64,000 nucleotides of DNA from DATBSK01 sp964501785 (GCA_964501785.1 CAZCUD010000001.1:427567-491566); one strand, 5' to 3'; positions 1 through 9,800 are shown, counted from the first letter of the stretch. The notes: generated by a model from the letters alone, not told the origin. Numbers and translations: made by a program.

Positions 1-1035
1 ATCGCCGAGCACGGCCTCGACCCCGCGACGATCACCGGCACCGGCGAGGGCGGACGCATCACCCGCAAGGACGTGCTCGACGCCGCGGCGCGCTCTCGCG
101 ACGAGACGATGCCCGGTGCGTCGCCTGCGGCCCCGCCACCAGCCGCGCCCGTGGCGCCCGCACCGCCTCCCGAGGCCCCGGCCGCTCCCTCGCCGCCTCC
201 CCAGGCCCCGGCCGCTCCCGCGCCTCCTCCACCGGCGCCGGCCCCGCCGCCCGCACCCCCCACGCCGGCCGCGCCACCTCCGGTCGAGGCCCCGGCCGCG
301 GCGCCGTCGCGCCCGTCGGGAGGCGACGAGGTCGTGCCGTTCTCCAACATGCGCAAGCGCACCGCCGAGCACATGGTCCGCTCGAAGGCCACGAGCCCTC
401 ATGCCGCCACGTCGGTCGAGGTCGACTTCGAGCGCATCGAACGGGTTCGGGTCGCGCACCAAGACGCTTGGAAGGCGCGCGAGGGGTTCTCCCTCACGTA
501 CCTGCCCTTCATCGCGCGCGCGTTCTGCGACACCGTCGACGACTTCCCCCACGTCAACGCGAGCGTCGTCGACGACACCCTCGTCGTGCACCGCGACGTG
601 CACCTCTCCGTCGCGGTCGACCTCGACTTCGAGGGTCTGATCGCGCCGGTGGTCCGCGACGCCGACGGCAAGCGGCTCCGCCTGATCGCCCGCGAGATCC
701 GCGACCTCGCGACACGCGCTCGGTCGAAGCAGCTCACGCCCGACGAGGTGCTCGGGGGGACGTTCACGATCACCAACCCCGGGCCGTACGGCACCTACCT
801 GACGCTCCCGATCATCAACCAGCCCCAGGTCGCGATCCTGGCCACCGACGGGATCACCAAGACGCCGCGGGTCGTGCAGGGCCCCGACGGGCTCGACGTG
901 ATCGCGGTGCGCCACGTCGGGATGCTCGGGCTCACGTGGGATCACCGAGCGTTCGACGGCGCGTACGCCGCTTCGTTCCTCTCGGCGATGCGCGACCACC
1001 TCGAGCAGCACGATTGGGCGTCGGAGCTCGAGTGA
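1..1035 (+). CDS. Dihydrolipoamide acyltransferase (E2), C-terminal part
   Basis: This is the E2 core of a 2-oxoacid dehydrogenase complex; its 5' end lies before the window. The frame is open from base 1. The first 30 or so residues look like a peripheral-subunit-binding domain (IAEHGLDP...GRITRKDV). An extreme Pro/Ala linker follows (about nt 115-310), typical of the flexible arm, and then the catalytic acyltransferase domain. The family motif HRAFDG near nt 943-960 supplies the catalytic His and Asp. The lipoyl domain must lie upstream. The stop overlaps the GTG of the next gene by 4 bases, and that gene encodes the enzymes that lipoylate E2. Whether the substrate is pyruvate or a branched-chain oxoacid cannot be decided from this part. 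Confidence 0.93.
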   Translation: MAEHGLDPATITGTGEGGRITRKDVLDAAARSRDETMPGASPAAPPPAAPVAPAPPPEAPAAPSPPPQAPAAPAPPPPAPAPPPAPPTPAAPPPVEAPAAAPSRPSGGDEVVPFSNMRKRTAEHMVRSKATSPHAATSVEVDFERIERVRVAHQDAWKAREGFSLTYLPFIARAFCDTVDDFPHVNASVVDDTLVVHRDVHLSVAVDLDFEGLIAPVVRDADGKRLRLIAREIRDLATRARSKQLTPDEVLGGTFTITNPGPYGTYLTLPIINQPQVAILATDGITKTPRVVQGPDGLDVIAVRHVGMLGLTWDHRAFDGAYAASFLSAMRDHLEQHDWASELE

Positions 1036-2705
1036 CCGCACGCGAGGTGCTGCACGTCCGCTGGCTCGGCCGGGTCACCTACTCCGACGGCGACGCCCTC
1101 CAACGAGCGCTGCACGACCGCAGCGCCGACGACCACCTGCTGCTGCTCGAGCACCCGCACGTCTACACGCTCGGCACGCGCGCCGACCCGACCCACGTGC
1201 TCGTGCCCCCGACGTCGGTCGGCGCGGAGCTGGTGCACGCCGATCGCGGCGGTGACGTCACCTACCACGGTCCGGGCCAGGTCGTCGGCTACCCGATCAT
1301 CACGTTGCCCGAGTGGCGCGACGGGATGCGCGACGTCGTCGCGTACGTCCGTGCCCTCGAGTCCGTGCTCGTCGACGCGCTCGGCGACCTCGGGATCCAC
1401 GCGTCGACGCGACCGGGTCTGACGGGCGTCTGGGTCGGTGACGACAAGATCGGCGCGATCGGCGTGAAGGTCGCGGGTGGTCGCACCCGCCACGGGTTCG
1501 CGCTCAACGTCGACCCCGACCTCGCGATGTTCGACCACATCGTCCCGTGCGGGATCCGAGATGCGGGCGTCACGGCCATCGCGCGGGTCCTCGGTGCGGC
1601 ACCGCCGACGGCGCGGGTGGTCGAGACCATCACGAACCGCTTCGCCGAGGCGTTCGGCTACCGCACCGTCGAGCGGCAGTCGGTTGCGGGTTCTCGGCAC
1701 GTTGGCGCGGCCATGGCCCGCGCCAACGTGCCGAGAACCCTCGGGGGCGGCGCCGCCGGCGGTGCGGACGAGCAGCCGGTGCGGCTCCTCGGCCGGCTGG
1801 CCGCGGCCGGGGTCGACCCGCAGGTCGACAGCGGACGACGACCCGAGTGGATGCGCGTGAAGGCCGACCTCGGCCCTGGCTATCGGGCCACCCGGGCGCT
1901 GATGCGCACGCTCGACCTGCACACGGTCTGCGAAGAGGCCGGGTGCCCCAACATCTACGAGTGCTGGGCCGACGGCACCGCGACGTTCATGATCCTCGGC
2001 GAGCGGTGCACGCGCGCCTGCGGCTTCTGCCTCGTCGACACCCGACACCCGTTGCCGCTCGACGTCGCGGAGCCCGAGCGGGTCGCCGACGCGGTCGCGA
2101 CGCTCCGGCTCCAGCACGCGGTCATCACCAGCGTCGCTCGCGACGACCTCGACGACGGGGGAGCGAGCGCCTTCGCCGCGACCATCCGCGCGATCCGCGC
2201 TCGCACGCCGCACACGAGGGTCGAGGTGCTGATCCCCGACTGCAAGGGCGACGCCGACGCGCTCGGGGTGATCTTCGACGCCCGCCCCGACGTCCTCAAC
2301 CACAACCTCGAGACCGTGGCTCGCCTCCAGCGCGCCGCCCGTCCGTCGGCGAGCTACGCCCGATCGCTCGCTCTGCTCGGTCGGGCGAAGGACGCCGGGC
2401 TCACGACCAAGTCCGGCCTCATCGTGGGCATGGGCGAGGAGCCCCACGAGGTGCGCGCCGCGATCGGCGACCTGCGTGCGGTGGGCGTCGACGTCCTGAC
2501 CGTGGGGCAGTACCTGCGCCCGTCCGCCCGTCACCTGCCCGTCGTGCGGTGGTGGACGCCCGACGAGCTCGCCGAGATCGGCGCGCACGCGGAGCGCCTC
2601 GGCTTCGCGCACGTCGAGGCCGGGCCGCTGGTGCGCTCGAGCTACCACGCCCGGCGCGCCGTCGACGCGGCGGAGTCCACGGATCCCCGGCGGGTGAGCG
2701 CGTGA
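1032..2705 (+). CDS. lipB/lipA: LipB-LipA fused open frame: octanoyltransferase plus lipoyl synthase
   Basis: A single frame without an internal stop encodes two consecutive steps of lipoate synthesis. Residues 1 to about 217 are octanoyl-ACP:protein octanoyltransferase (LipB), with the acyl-acceptor Cys173 (IVPCGIRD), Lys139 (DDKIGAIG) and the GGDVTYHGPGQ motif. Residues about 270-550 are the radical-SAM lipoyl synthase (LipA): auxiliary-cluster cysteines 300, 305 and 311, the CxxxCxxC motif at 326, 330 and 333, and the C-terminal RSSYHA motif. These are normally separate proteins. The roughly 50-residue linker contains a 53-bp palindrome. In-frame internal starts (ATG 1713, in the palindrome centre, and GTG 1779) could produce LipA separately, so a true fusion polypeptide is not proven. 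GTG 1032 was chosen because it overlaps the E2 stop. Confidence 0.9.
   Translation: MTAREVLHVRWLGRVTYSDGDALQRALHDRSADDHLLLLEHPHVYTLGTRADPTHVLVPPTSVGAELVHADRGGDVTYHGPGQVVGYPIITLPEWRDGMRDVVAYVRALESVLVDALGDLGIHASTRPGLTGVWVGDDKIGAIGVKVAGGRTRHGFALNVDPDLAMFDHIVPCGIRDAGVTAIARVLGAAPPTARVVETITNRFAEAFGYRTVERQSVAGSRHVGAAMARANVPRTLGGGAAGGADEQPVRLLGRLAAAGVDPQVDSGRRPEWMRVKADLGPGYRATRALMRTLDLHTVCEEAGCPNIYECWADGTATFMILGERCTRACGFCLVDTRHPLPLDVAEPERVADAVATLRLQHAVITSVARDDLDDGGASAFAATIRAIRARTPHTRVEVLIPDCKGDADALGVIFDARPDVLNHNLETVARLQRAARPSASYARSLALLGRAKDAGLTTKSGLIVGMGEEPHEVRAAIGDLRAVGVDVLTVGQYLRPSARHLPVVRWWTPDELAEIGAHAERLGFAHVEAGPLVRSSYHARRAVDAAESTDPRRVSA
1688..1740. repeat. 53-bp palindromic element, copy 1 (within lipB-lipA linker)
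   Basis: A perfect 23-bp inverted repeat (1688-1710 with 1718-1740) surrounds a 7-base loop with CCATGG at 1711-1716. Each arm carries TTCTCGGCACG or its complement. The element lies in the segment joining the LipB and LipA domains and is read in frame. A second element of identical length with 40 of 53 matching bases lies at 45051-45103, so this is a dispersed repeat and not a chance hairpin. It resembles REP-type or protein-coding palindromic elements in form; family membership is inference. Confidence 0.85.
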
Positions 2706-2721
2706 CCGGTCCGATCGCTCG

Positions 2722-3807
2722 GTGAGCTTCGGCCCACGGCTCGCGCGTGCGCGCGAGCGGATGCGCGAGCTGGGGATCGACGCCCTGTGCCTCTCGGTCG
2801 GGCCCGACCTGCCGTACCTGACCGGCTACGAGGCGATGCCGCTCGAACGGCTCACGATGCTCGTCGTGCCCCGCGAGGACGAGGCGACGCTGATCGTGCC
2901 GCGTCTCGAGGCCCCGCGCGTGGTCGAGCACCCCGGCGTCTTCACGGTCCTGCCGTGGGACGAGACCGACGACCCGATCGCGCTCGTCGTCGAGCGCCTG
3001 GGTGGTGCCGAGGAGGTCGCGATCGGGGAGCACACCTGGGCCCGGTTCCTGCTCGCCCTCCAGGCGGAGCTGCCCGGCGCCCGGTACCGCTCGGCGGCGG
3101 AGGTCACCGGTCCGCTGCGCGCGGTGAAGGACGCCGACGAGGTCGAGCTCCTCCGTGCCGCTGCCCGCGCCGTGGACGCGATCGCCACGGAGCTGCGAGG
3201 CGTCCGCTTCGCCGGCCGGAGCGAGCGCGACCTGCATCGCGAGATCGTCCAGCGGATGCTCGACGCCGGCCACGAGCGCGCGAACTTCGCCATCGTGGCG
3301 AGTGGTCCGAACGCCGCGAGCCCGCACCACGAGCCGACTGCACGCGTGATCGAGCCGGGCGACGTCGTGCTCTGCGACTTCGGCGGCACGATGCACGGCT
3401 ACTGCTCCGACATCACCCGCATGTACGTCGTCGGCGAGCCCGCTCCCGAGGTACGAGAGGCCTACGAGGCGCTCTCGGCCGCGCAGGCGCGCGGCGTCGA
3501 CGCCGCGACGGTCGGCACCTCGTGCGAGCACGTCGACGCAGCCACGCGCGCGGTGCTCGCCGACGCCGGGCTCGGTGAGCGCTTCATCCATCGGACGGGC
3601 CACGGGATCGGGATGGAAGCCCACGAGGAGCCCTATCTGGTCGCGGGCAACGCCGCGCCGCTCGTCGCCGGGCACGCGTTCAGCATCGAGCCCGGCGTCT
3701 ACGTGCCCGGTGCGTTCGGCCTGAGACTCGAGGACATCGTCGTCGCGACCAGCGACGGTCCGGTGCGGCTCAACGAGGCGCCTCGCGACCTCGCGGTCGT
3801 CGCGTAG
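2722..3807 (+). CDS. M24-family aminopeptidase (Xaa-Pro type)
   Basis: A metallopeptidase of the pita-bread fold, probably cytoplasmic and acting on X-Pro peptides. It has 361 residues, with an N-terminal creatinase-like domain of about 130 residues and a C-terminal catalytic domain. All five metal ligands are visible: Asp219 and Asp230 (CDFGG...CSDITRMY), His294 (RTGHGIG), Glu323 (SIEPG) and Glu337 (RLEDIV). The length is usual for PepQ-like enzymes. The GTG start lies 16 bases after the lipA stop, so it is probably co-transcribed with the lipoate genes. Fine substrate specificity (proline dipeptides or longer peptides) cannot be told. Confidence 0.9.
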   Translation: MSFGPRLARARERMRELGIDALCLSVGPDLPYLTGYEAMPLERLTMLVVPREDEATLIVPRLEAPRVVEHPGVFTVLPWDETDDPIALVVERLGGAEEVAIGEHTWARFLLALQAELPGARYRSAAEVTGPLRAVKDADEVELLRAAARAVDAIATELRGVRFAGRSERDLHREIVQRMLDAGHERANFAIVASGPNAASPHHEPTARVIEPGDVVLCDFGGTMHGYCSDITRMYVVGEPAPEVREAYEALSAAQARGVDAATVGTSCEHVDAATRAVLADAGLGERFIHRTGHGIGMEAHEEPYLVAGNAAPLVAGHAFSIEPGVYVPGAFGLRLEDIVVATSDGPVRLNEAPRDLAVVA

Positions 3808-3812
3808 CCCCC

Positions 3813-4577
3813 GTGCGCCTCGACGTCGCGAGCGTCCTGCTCCAGTGGTCGACCGGTGGCCTGCTCGGCCTGTGGGTGACGCAGCGTCATCGCATGGTCG
3901 GCGTCGGCTACGGATGGCTGCTGCGATCGGTCTTCGGCGTCCTGGCCATCGGCGCGATCGCGGCCGGCATCGCCGACTCCGACCACGGCGCGGGGGCAAC
4001 CGTGCGCGACGGCTCGACCATCGCGCTCGTCGTCGCCACCACGATCGCGCTGCTCGTGTCGGTCGCCTGGCGTCGCACCCCCGAGCGGATCCCCGTGTGG
4101 ATCGACCTGCCCGCACCGGTGCTCGGGATCGTCGCGCTGCTCGGCGCGGCCGAAGCCGTCGGCGGCGACTACGCGCTCTCCGCCGGTCGCCTCGTCGTCG
4201 GCGCGGTGTTCCTGGGCTTCGTCACCGACGCGATGCTGCTCGGTCACTGGTACCTGGTGCAGCCGGGTCTCTCGCGCGAACCGTTGCGCGAGATGATCCG
4301 CCTCTCCACGTGGAGCTGGCCGCTCGACGTCGCGCTGCTCCTGGTGCCGCCCGGGATGATCTCGGTGATCGACGGCTCCGTCGACGACGGATACGCGGGG
4401 CTGCTCGGCTGGACCTGGGTCGTCAGCGCGCTGACGACCATCGTCCTGCTGGTGGTCGCGCAGCGGGCGCTGCGCGAGCGCGCGTACTCGGCCGTGATGG
4501 CGGCGACGGGGCTGTTGTACCTCGCGATCCTCACGGCCTTCGGCACCGACGTGCTCGCTCGCGCGCTGCTCGCGTGA
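3813..4577 (+). CDS. Conserved-type integral membrane protein, function unknown
   Basis: The protein has 254 residues and is strongly hydrophobic, with about seven predicted membrane-spanning segments (for example VFGVLAIGAIAAGI, IALVVATTIALLV, LDVALLLVPPGMI). I recognise no enzyme motif. A short polar loop with HWYLVQPGLSREPLREMIR lies between helices near residues 148-166 and looks like a functional site. The GTG start follows the peptidase stop by 5 bases, so the gene belongs to the upstream unit. It is the last gene before a roughly 110-base gap and the glycan export operon. Confidence 0.75.
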   Translation: MRLDVASVLLQWSTGGLLGLWVTQRHRMVGVGYGWLLRSVFGVLAIGAIAAGIADSDHGAGATVRDGSTIALVVATTIALLVSVAWRRTPERIPVWIDLPAPVLGIVALLGAAEAVGGDYALSAGRLVVGAVFLGFVTDAMLLGHWYLVQPGLSREPLREMIRLSTWSWPLDVALLLVPPGMISVIDGSVDDGYAGLLGWTWVVSALTTIVLLVVAQRALRERAYSAVMAATGLLYLAILTAFGTDVLARALLA

Positions 4578-4688
4578 GCAACGGCGCCGTTCCCCGGGCG
4601 GGGTGGGCGAGGGGCCTCGCGATATCGTGGGCAGCCGGAGCGCGCGGGTCTGACCGCGCCCAGAGGCCCCCGGGCCAGGACGGTTCGA

Positions 4689-5501
4689 GTGCTCGCCCCC
4701 GTCACCGAAGTCTGGAACCACCGCAGCATCGTGCGGAACCTCGCCGAGCGCGAGTTCCGGGCCAAGTACAAGAAGAGCCTCCTCGGGTGGCTGTGGTCGA
4801 TGCTCAACCCGGCCGCCACGATCCTCATCTACTCGCTCGTCTTCGGGGTCTTCCTCAAGGTCACGCCGCCGGTCGCGGGCAACGGGGACCTCCAGAACTT
4901 CGCTCTCTACCTCTTCGCCGCACTGATCATGTGGAACTTCTTCTCCACCGTGATCACCGGCTCGATGAACTCGATGACGTCGGCCGGCCCGCTGATCCGC
5001 AAGGTCTACCTGCCGCCCGAGTGCATCTCGTTCGCCGTCGTCACCTCGTCGATCGTGCAGACGCTGATCGAGGCGGCGATCCTCGCGGTCATCATGATCA
5101 TCCTCGGGAACGCGTCGTTCACCTTCCTGCTGTTCCCGGTGATCCTCGTGCTGATGATGCTGTTCGCGACCGGCATCGCGCTCGTCGTCAGCATGCTCAA
5201 CGTGTACTTCCGCGACGTGAGCTACCTCGTGACGATCGGGCTGATGTTCCTCTTCTATGCGACGCCGATCGTGTACACGATCACGCTGATCCCCGAGACC
5301 GCGTGGGGACTCCCGATGCGCGACATCATCGAGGCGAACCCGCTCACGCAGTTCGTCATGGCATCGCGCGACATCTTCTACCTGCTCGAGGTTCCGACGT
5401 TGTCGCAGTGGGCCTACCTCACGGCGGCGTCCTTCGGATCGCTGGCGCTCGGCTGGTGGATCTTCTCCCGTCGCTCCTGGCAGATCGCCGAGGAGCTCTG
5501 A
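4689..5501 (+). CDS. wzm: ABC-2 type glycan export permease (Wzm-like), system 1
   Basis: This is the membrane half of an ABC exporter for lipid-linked polysaccharide. It has 270 residues and about six transmembrane helices, with an N-terminal amphipathic segment containing the Wzm/TagG-type sequence EFRAKYKKSLLGWLWSMLNP. The ATPase partner starts 1 base after its stop. The second exporter in this operon (11478-12305) has the matching ELRSRYKKSALGWAWSLINP, so the two are paralogues. It heads the operon: the preceding 110 bases (4578-4688) are non-coding and must hold the promoter, though no convincing -10 box stands out there. The GTG start is the first in frame after the gap. Confidence 0.9.
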   Translation: MLAPVTEVWNHRSIVRNLAEREFRAKYKKSLLGWLWSMLNPAATILIYSLVFGVFLKVTPPVAGNGDLQNFALYLFAALIMWNFFSTVITGSMNSMTSAGPLIRKVYLPPECISFAVVTSSIVQTLIEAAILAVIMIILGNASFTFLLFPVILVLMMLFATGIALVVSMLNVYFRDVSYLVTIGLMFLFYATPIVYTITLIPETAWGLPMRDIIEANPLTQFVMASRDIFYLLEVPTLSQWAYLTAASFGSLALGWWIFSRRSWQIAEEL

Positions 5502-5502
5502 C

Positions 5503-6801
5503 GTGACGCTCCCGACCACCCCCGACGACGGCATGGCGATCTCGGTCCGCGACGTGTCGAAGCGGTTCAAGCTCTACACCGACAAGCCGTCCGACCTGAA
5601 GCAGCTCGTCACCCGGATGAGCCGCGCGCGCTACGAGGAGTTCTGGGCGCTGCGCGACATCTCGCTCGAGGTCCCCGCCGGCGAGTCGTTCGGCCTGGTC
5701 GGGCACAACGGGTCGGGCAAGTCCACGATGCTGCGCCTGATGGCGCGCATCCACCAACCGACGACCGGGAAGGTCACGACCCAGGGTCGGGTGTCGGCGC
5801 TGCTCGAGCTCGGCGCGGGCTTCCATCCCGAGCTGTCGGGGCGCGAGAACGTCTACCTCAACGGCGCAATCCTGGGGTTGAAGCGACGCGACATCGACGC
5901 CGTGTTCGACGACGTCGTCGAGTTCGCCGGGCTCCAGTCGTTCATCGACTCACCGGTCAAGGTGTACTCGAGCGGCATGTACGTGCGGCTCGGCTTCGCG
6001 GTCGCCGTGCACGTGAAGCCTCAGATCCTGATGATCGACGAGGTGATCGCGGTTGGTGACGAGGAGTTCCAGCGTCGGTGCATGGATCACCTCTACAAGC
6101 TGCGGCGCGACGGGGTGACGATCGTGCTGGTGTCGCACAGCCTGGGGACGCTCCAGAGCCTCTGCGATCGACTCGCCTGGCTCGACCACGGTCGGCTCCA
6201 GCAGGTCGGCGACCCCAACGACGTCGTGCGGGCCTACCTGGGCAAGGTCGACGACGCCGAGGAGGAGAAGCGGCGCGACGCGCACCAGGAGCACGCGATC
6301 GACGAGACGAGTCGCAAGCTCCGCCACGGGAGCCGTGAGCTCGAGATCACGCACTTCGAGGTGCTCGACGCGTCGGGTCAACCGGTCGTGATGCCCGCGT
6401 CGGGCGAGCCGGTCGTCTTCCGGGTGCACTACGACGCCCACGAACCGGTCGACGCGGTCCGCTTCAACCTCGAGTTCCAGACCGAGAGCGGCATCGTGCT
6501 CACCGGTCGCTCGACCGGTGAGGACGGCGTCGTGAGCGGCACGCTGTCGGGCACGGGGCACATCGACTGCGTCATCGACGAGCTGCCGTTCCACGCGGGG
6601 ACGCTGCTCGTCAGCATCGGTGTCACCGATGACCACCAGATGCACACCTACGACCACCTCTACCAGGCGCACGAGCTGCGGGTCCGGGGTGAGACGATCA
6701 CCGACACGCGGGTCGGGGGCACGTTCAGCCGTGGGCTGGTGACGTTCGGCGGTCGGTGGACGAGCCCGGTGCCCGACTCCGGGTCGCAGCTGCTGCGCTG
6801 A
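5503..6801 (+). CDS. wzt: ABC transporter ATPase with C-terminal glycan-binding-type domain (Wzt-like), system 1
   Basis: This is the nucleotide-binding subunit pairing with the permease just upstream. It has Walker A (GHNGSGKST, from about residue 67), the Wzt-type signature YSSGMYVRLGF (about residue 155), Walker B with ILMIDEVIAVGDEEF, and the switch His in VLVSHS. Residues about 275-425 form an extra beta-rich domain absent from TagH-type exporters. In E. coli O8/O9a Wzt, the equivalent domain binds the modified non-reducing end of the finished chain. The protein has 432 residues, the size of that two-domain class. The ligand here is unknown; a modified terminal sugar is inferred from the adjacent methyltransferase-like genes. 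Confidence 0.92.
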   Translation: MTLPTTPDDGMAISVRDVSKRFKLYTDKPSDLKQLVTRMSRARYEEFWALRDISLEVPAGESFGLVGHNGSGKSTMLRLMARIHQPTTGKVTTQGRVSALLELGAGFHPELSGRENVYLNGAILGLKRRDIDAVFDDVVEFAGLQSFIDSPVKVYSSGMYVRLGFAVAVHVKPQILMIDEVIAVGDEEFQRRCMDHLYKLRRDGVTIVLVSHSLGTLQSLCDRLAWLDHGRLQQVGDPNDVVRAYLGKVDDAEEEKRRDAHQEHAIDETSRKLRHGSRELEITHFEVLDASGQPVVMPASGEPVVFRVHYDAHEPVDAVRFNLEFQTESGIVLTGRSTGEDGVVSGTLSGTGHIDCVIDELPFHAGTLLVSIGVTDDHQMHTYDHLYQAHELRVRGETITDTRVGGTFSRGLVTFGGRWTSPVPDSGSQLLR

Positions 6802-6803
6802 CG

Positions 6804-9800
6804 ATGTGGCACACGGACGAGCGTCCCTGGGCGCTGCACGAGACTCGATTCGCGGTCGACGACCTCGTCGACGATGCCGAGGGCGCGCCGGCCGGCCTCC
6901 TCTCCACGGCGCACCGCTCGTTCGTCTACGACCTGGTCCGTTGGGGTGCGCCCGACGTGATCGTGGAGGCGGGCGCGGTCACGGGTTCGTTCCTCTTCAC
7001 GTGCTGCCAGGCGACCCGCGACGTGGGTGGTCACGCGTCGCTGCACGCCGTCGAGACAGGGGAGTCGAGCTCCGCTCCGGGTGACGACGTGCTCGTCGGG
7101 ATCGAGCGTGCGCGTGCGCGCCTGTTCCCCGAGCTCGACGTGCACCTGCACACCGACGACCTGCCGGCCACCCGGTCCGCGCTGGCGGACGGTTCGGTCG
7201 ACCTCCTCCAGGTGGGTGGCTACCTGTCCTTCGAGGTCGCGAAGGACGACTACGAGCGTTGGCTCGCCAAGCTCTCAGACGACGGTGTGGTGCTGTTCCG
7301 GGACGTCGCGCCGTGGCAGCGCGGTGCGTCGTCCCAGCTCTGGCGCGACCTGAGCGCCGCTCACCCGTCGCTGACGTTCGTGCACTCGTCCGGCCTGGGC
7401 GTCCTGCTGCCCAAGGGAGCCGAGCGCCTCGGATACCTGCTCGGCGACGAGCTGACCCGCTGGCACGACTACTACGCGGCGCGCGACGCGGCGGTGCTCG
7501 CCGGCGCGCGGATCCGCGAGCTCGACGCGACGGTGCTCGACCGCGACACGCGCATCGACGAGCTCGAACGCGAGCGCTCGGGCCTGCGCGACGAGGTCGA
7601 CGGTCTGCGGCGTCGTCTCGGTGACGAGCGCGCGGCATCGGGGTCGGTCGCCGCTCCCGCCCCGAGCGCCCTCCGCGCCGAGCCGCTGCCGAGCGAGCCG
7701 GCGCCGGCCGCTCCGCCACCCGCGGGGTTGCTGCGGCGGGTGGTGCGGTTCCTGCGCCGTGGGGCGCGCGCGGCGAACCGACACCTGGGCACCAACATCC
7801 GCATCGGCGGCGGCAACGACCTCGAGGCGCGCGTCGCGTCGGTGTTCGACCCTGTCCACTACCTCGACCGCTACCCCGACATCGCGCTCGCGGGGATCGA
7901 CCCCCTCGACCACTACCTGCGGCGGGGCTGGATGGAGGGTCGTGACCCCTCGCCGCTGTTCTGGACCGAGTGGTACCTGCGTCGCCACCCCGACGTCGCG
8001 ACGTCGGGCCGCGACCCGCTGCAGCACTACCTCGAGGTCGGATGGCAGGTCGCCCACGACCCGTCGCCGCTGCTGCGCACCCGCTGGTACCTGGGGCAGT
8101 ACCCCGACATCCGCGGCTCGGGCCTGAGCCCGCTCGAGCACTACTGGACGATCGGGTTCGCCGAAGGGCGCTACGCGAACCCCGAGCAGCGCCGCCGCCT
8201 GGTCACGGCCGAGTCGCCCACGGGCACGTCGCGCCGCACCGTGACGGAGTGCGAGGTGCGCTCGTCGGACCAGCTCGCCCGCCTCGTCACGCTCGACGCC
8301 ATCGCACGGGCCGACGTCGAGCTCGTGACGTTCGACCTCTGGGACACGCTCGTCACGAGGTCGCGGCCCGCCGACGCGCCGAAGCTCGCGACGGCTCGTC
8401 GGATCTGGCTCGAGCACGGCCGGTCGCTGCGGACGCCGATGTCACCGTGGGAGCTCTTCGCACACCGGGTCGAGGTCGAGGCCGCGATCGCGGGCAGCAG
8501 CCATCACGAGGAGTACCGACTCGTCGATGTGCTCACGCGGCACCTGCAGGAGGTGCTCACGATCGGGGCACGCAAGGCGAAGCCGGTGGCAGTCGAGCTG
8601 GCTCGGGAAGAGGCGATCGAAGAGGCGCGCTGCACGTATCGGATCGACGAGGTGGCGGACACGCTCGACGAGCTGGCCACGCGCGAGCCGCGCCCGCACC
8701 TCGCGGTGCTCTCCGACTTCTACCTGGGCGGCGAAGAGCTGCGGACGATCGCCGAGAGCACGGGCATCGACCTCACGGGGATCGATGTGCTCGCGTCGTG
8801 CGACCTCGACGTCTCGAAGCGGGTCGGCGGCTTGTTCGAGCTCGCGCGCGAGCGCGCGGGCGTGGAAGCGGCACGTCATCTGCACGTCGGCGACAACCCG
8901 TGGTCCGACGGCGAGCAACAGGTGAGCAGTGGAGGCACCGCGGCACTCGTCACGCTCTCGCCGACGCCCCTCCCCGGCCCCGGCGCGCTCGCACCCGACC
9001 GCGTGCCCGCCCTCATCGCCGATCAGCGCGACGAGCTGCTGAGCGTCGTCGACGTGCTGGCGTCCGCCTCGGGGGGCGGCGATACCCAGCGGCGGGCGGC
9101 CCATGCGGGCGTCCTCACCGCGTTCCTGCCCGTGCTGCTGGTCGCGGCCGCCGTCGAGGATGCGGTGGAGCGGGGTGTCCCCACGGTGCACTACCTCAGC
9201 CGTGAGGGCTCGTTCCTGCGGCGCGTGCACGACGTCGTCGCGCCGCGGCTCACTGGCCGGCTTCCGGCGCCGTCGGCCCGTCACCTGGAGGTGAGCCGCC
9301 GCTCGACGTTCGGAGCGTCGATCGACGGTCTCGACCGAGGCGCGCTCGCGCTGATGTGGTCGCAGTACGCGGACCAGTCCCCGCGGGCGCTCTTCGAGTC
9401 GCTCGGCGTCCCGGTCGAGCCGCTGGCCTCCGCGATCGCGGAGTGCGGGCTCGAGGTCGATGCCGTGGTCGCCGACGTCGCGCACGACGACCGGGTCGAG
9501 ACGCTGCTCGAGCGCCCCGACGTCCGCGCGCACTCCGAGCGCGTCCTCGGTGAGCGCAGGCGCGCGCTGCTCGCGTACCTGCGTCAGGAGGCCGATCTGG
9601 GGTCGCGCGACCTCGTCGTCGTCGACGTCGGCTGGCGCGGGACGATCCAGGACAACCTGGCGCGGGTCCTGGTCGACCACCGGCTCCACGGCGTGTACCT
9701 GGGCCTGTTCCCGTTCCTCAACCCCCAGCCGGAGAACACGACGAAGCACGCGGTCGCGTTCGACGGCAACGCCGGCGATCCGTTCGTGCACGTCAGCCCT

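Noticed and set aside
115..310. Pro/Ala repeat sequence considered as a DNA repeat
   Set aside because: It is the flexible linker of the E2 acyltransferase; the repetition follows from amino-acid composition.
942..2648. Long minus-strand open frame opposite lipB-lipA
   Set aside because: Antisense shadow; all catalytic motifs are on the plus strand.
4578..4688. Hairpins in the gap before the export operon as a riboswitch or sRNA
   Set aside because: GC-rich short complementarities only; no conserved structure or promoter box could be supported.
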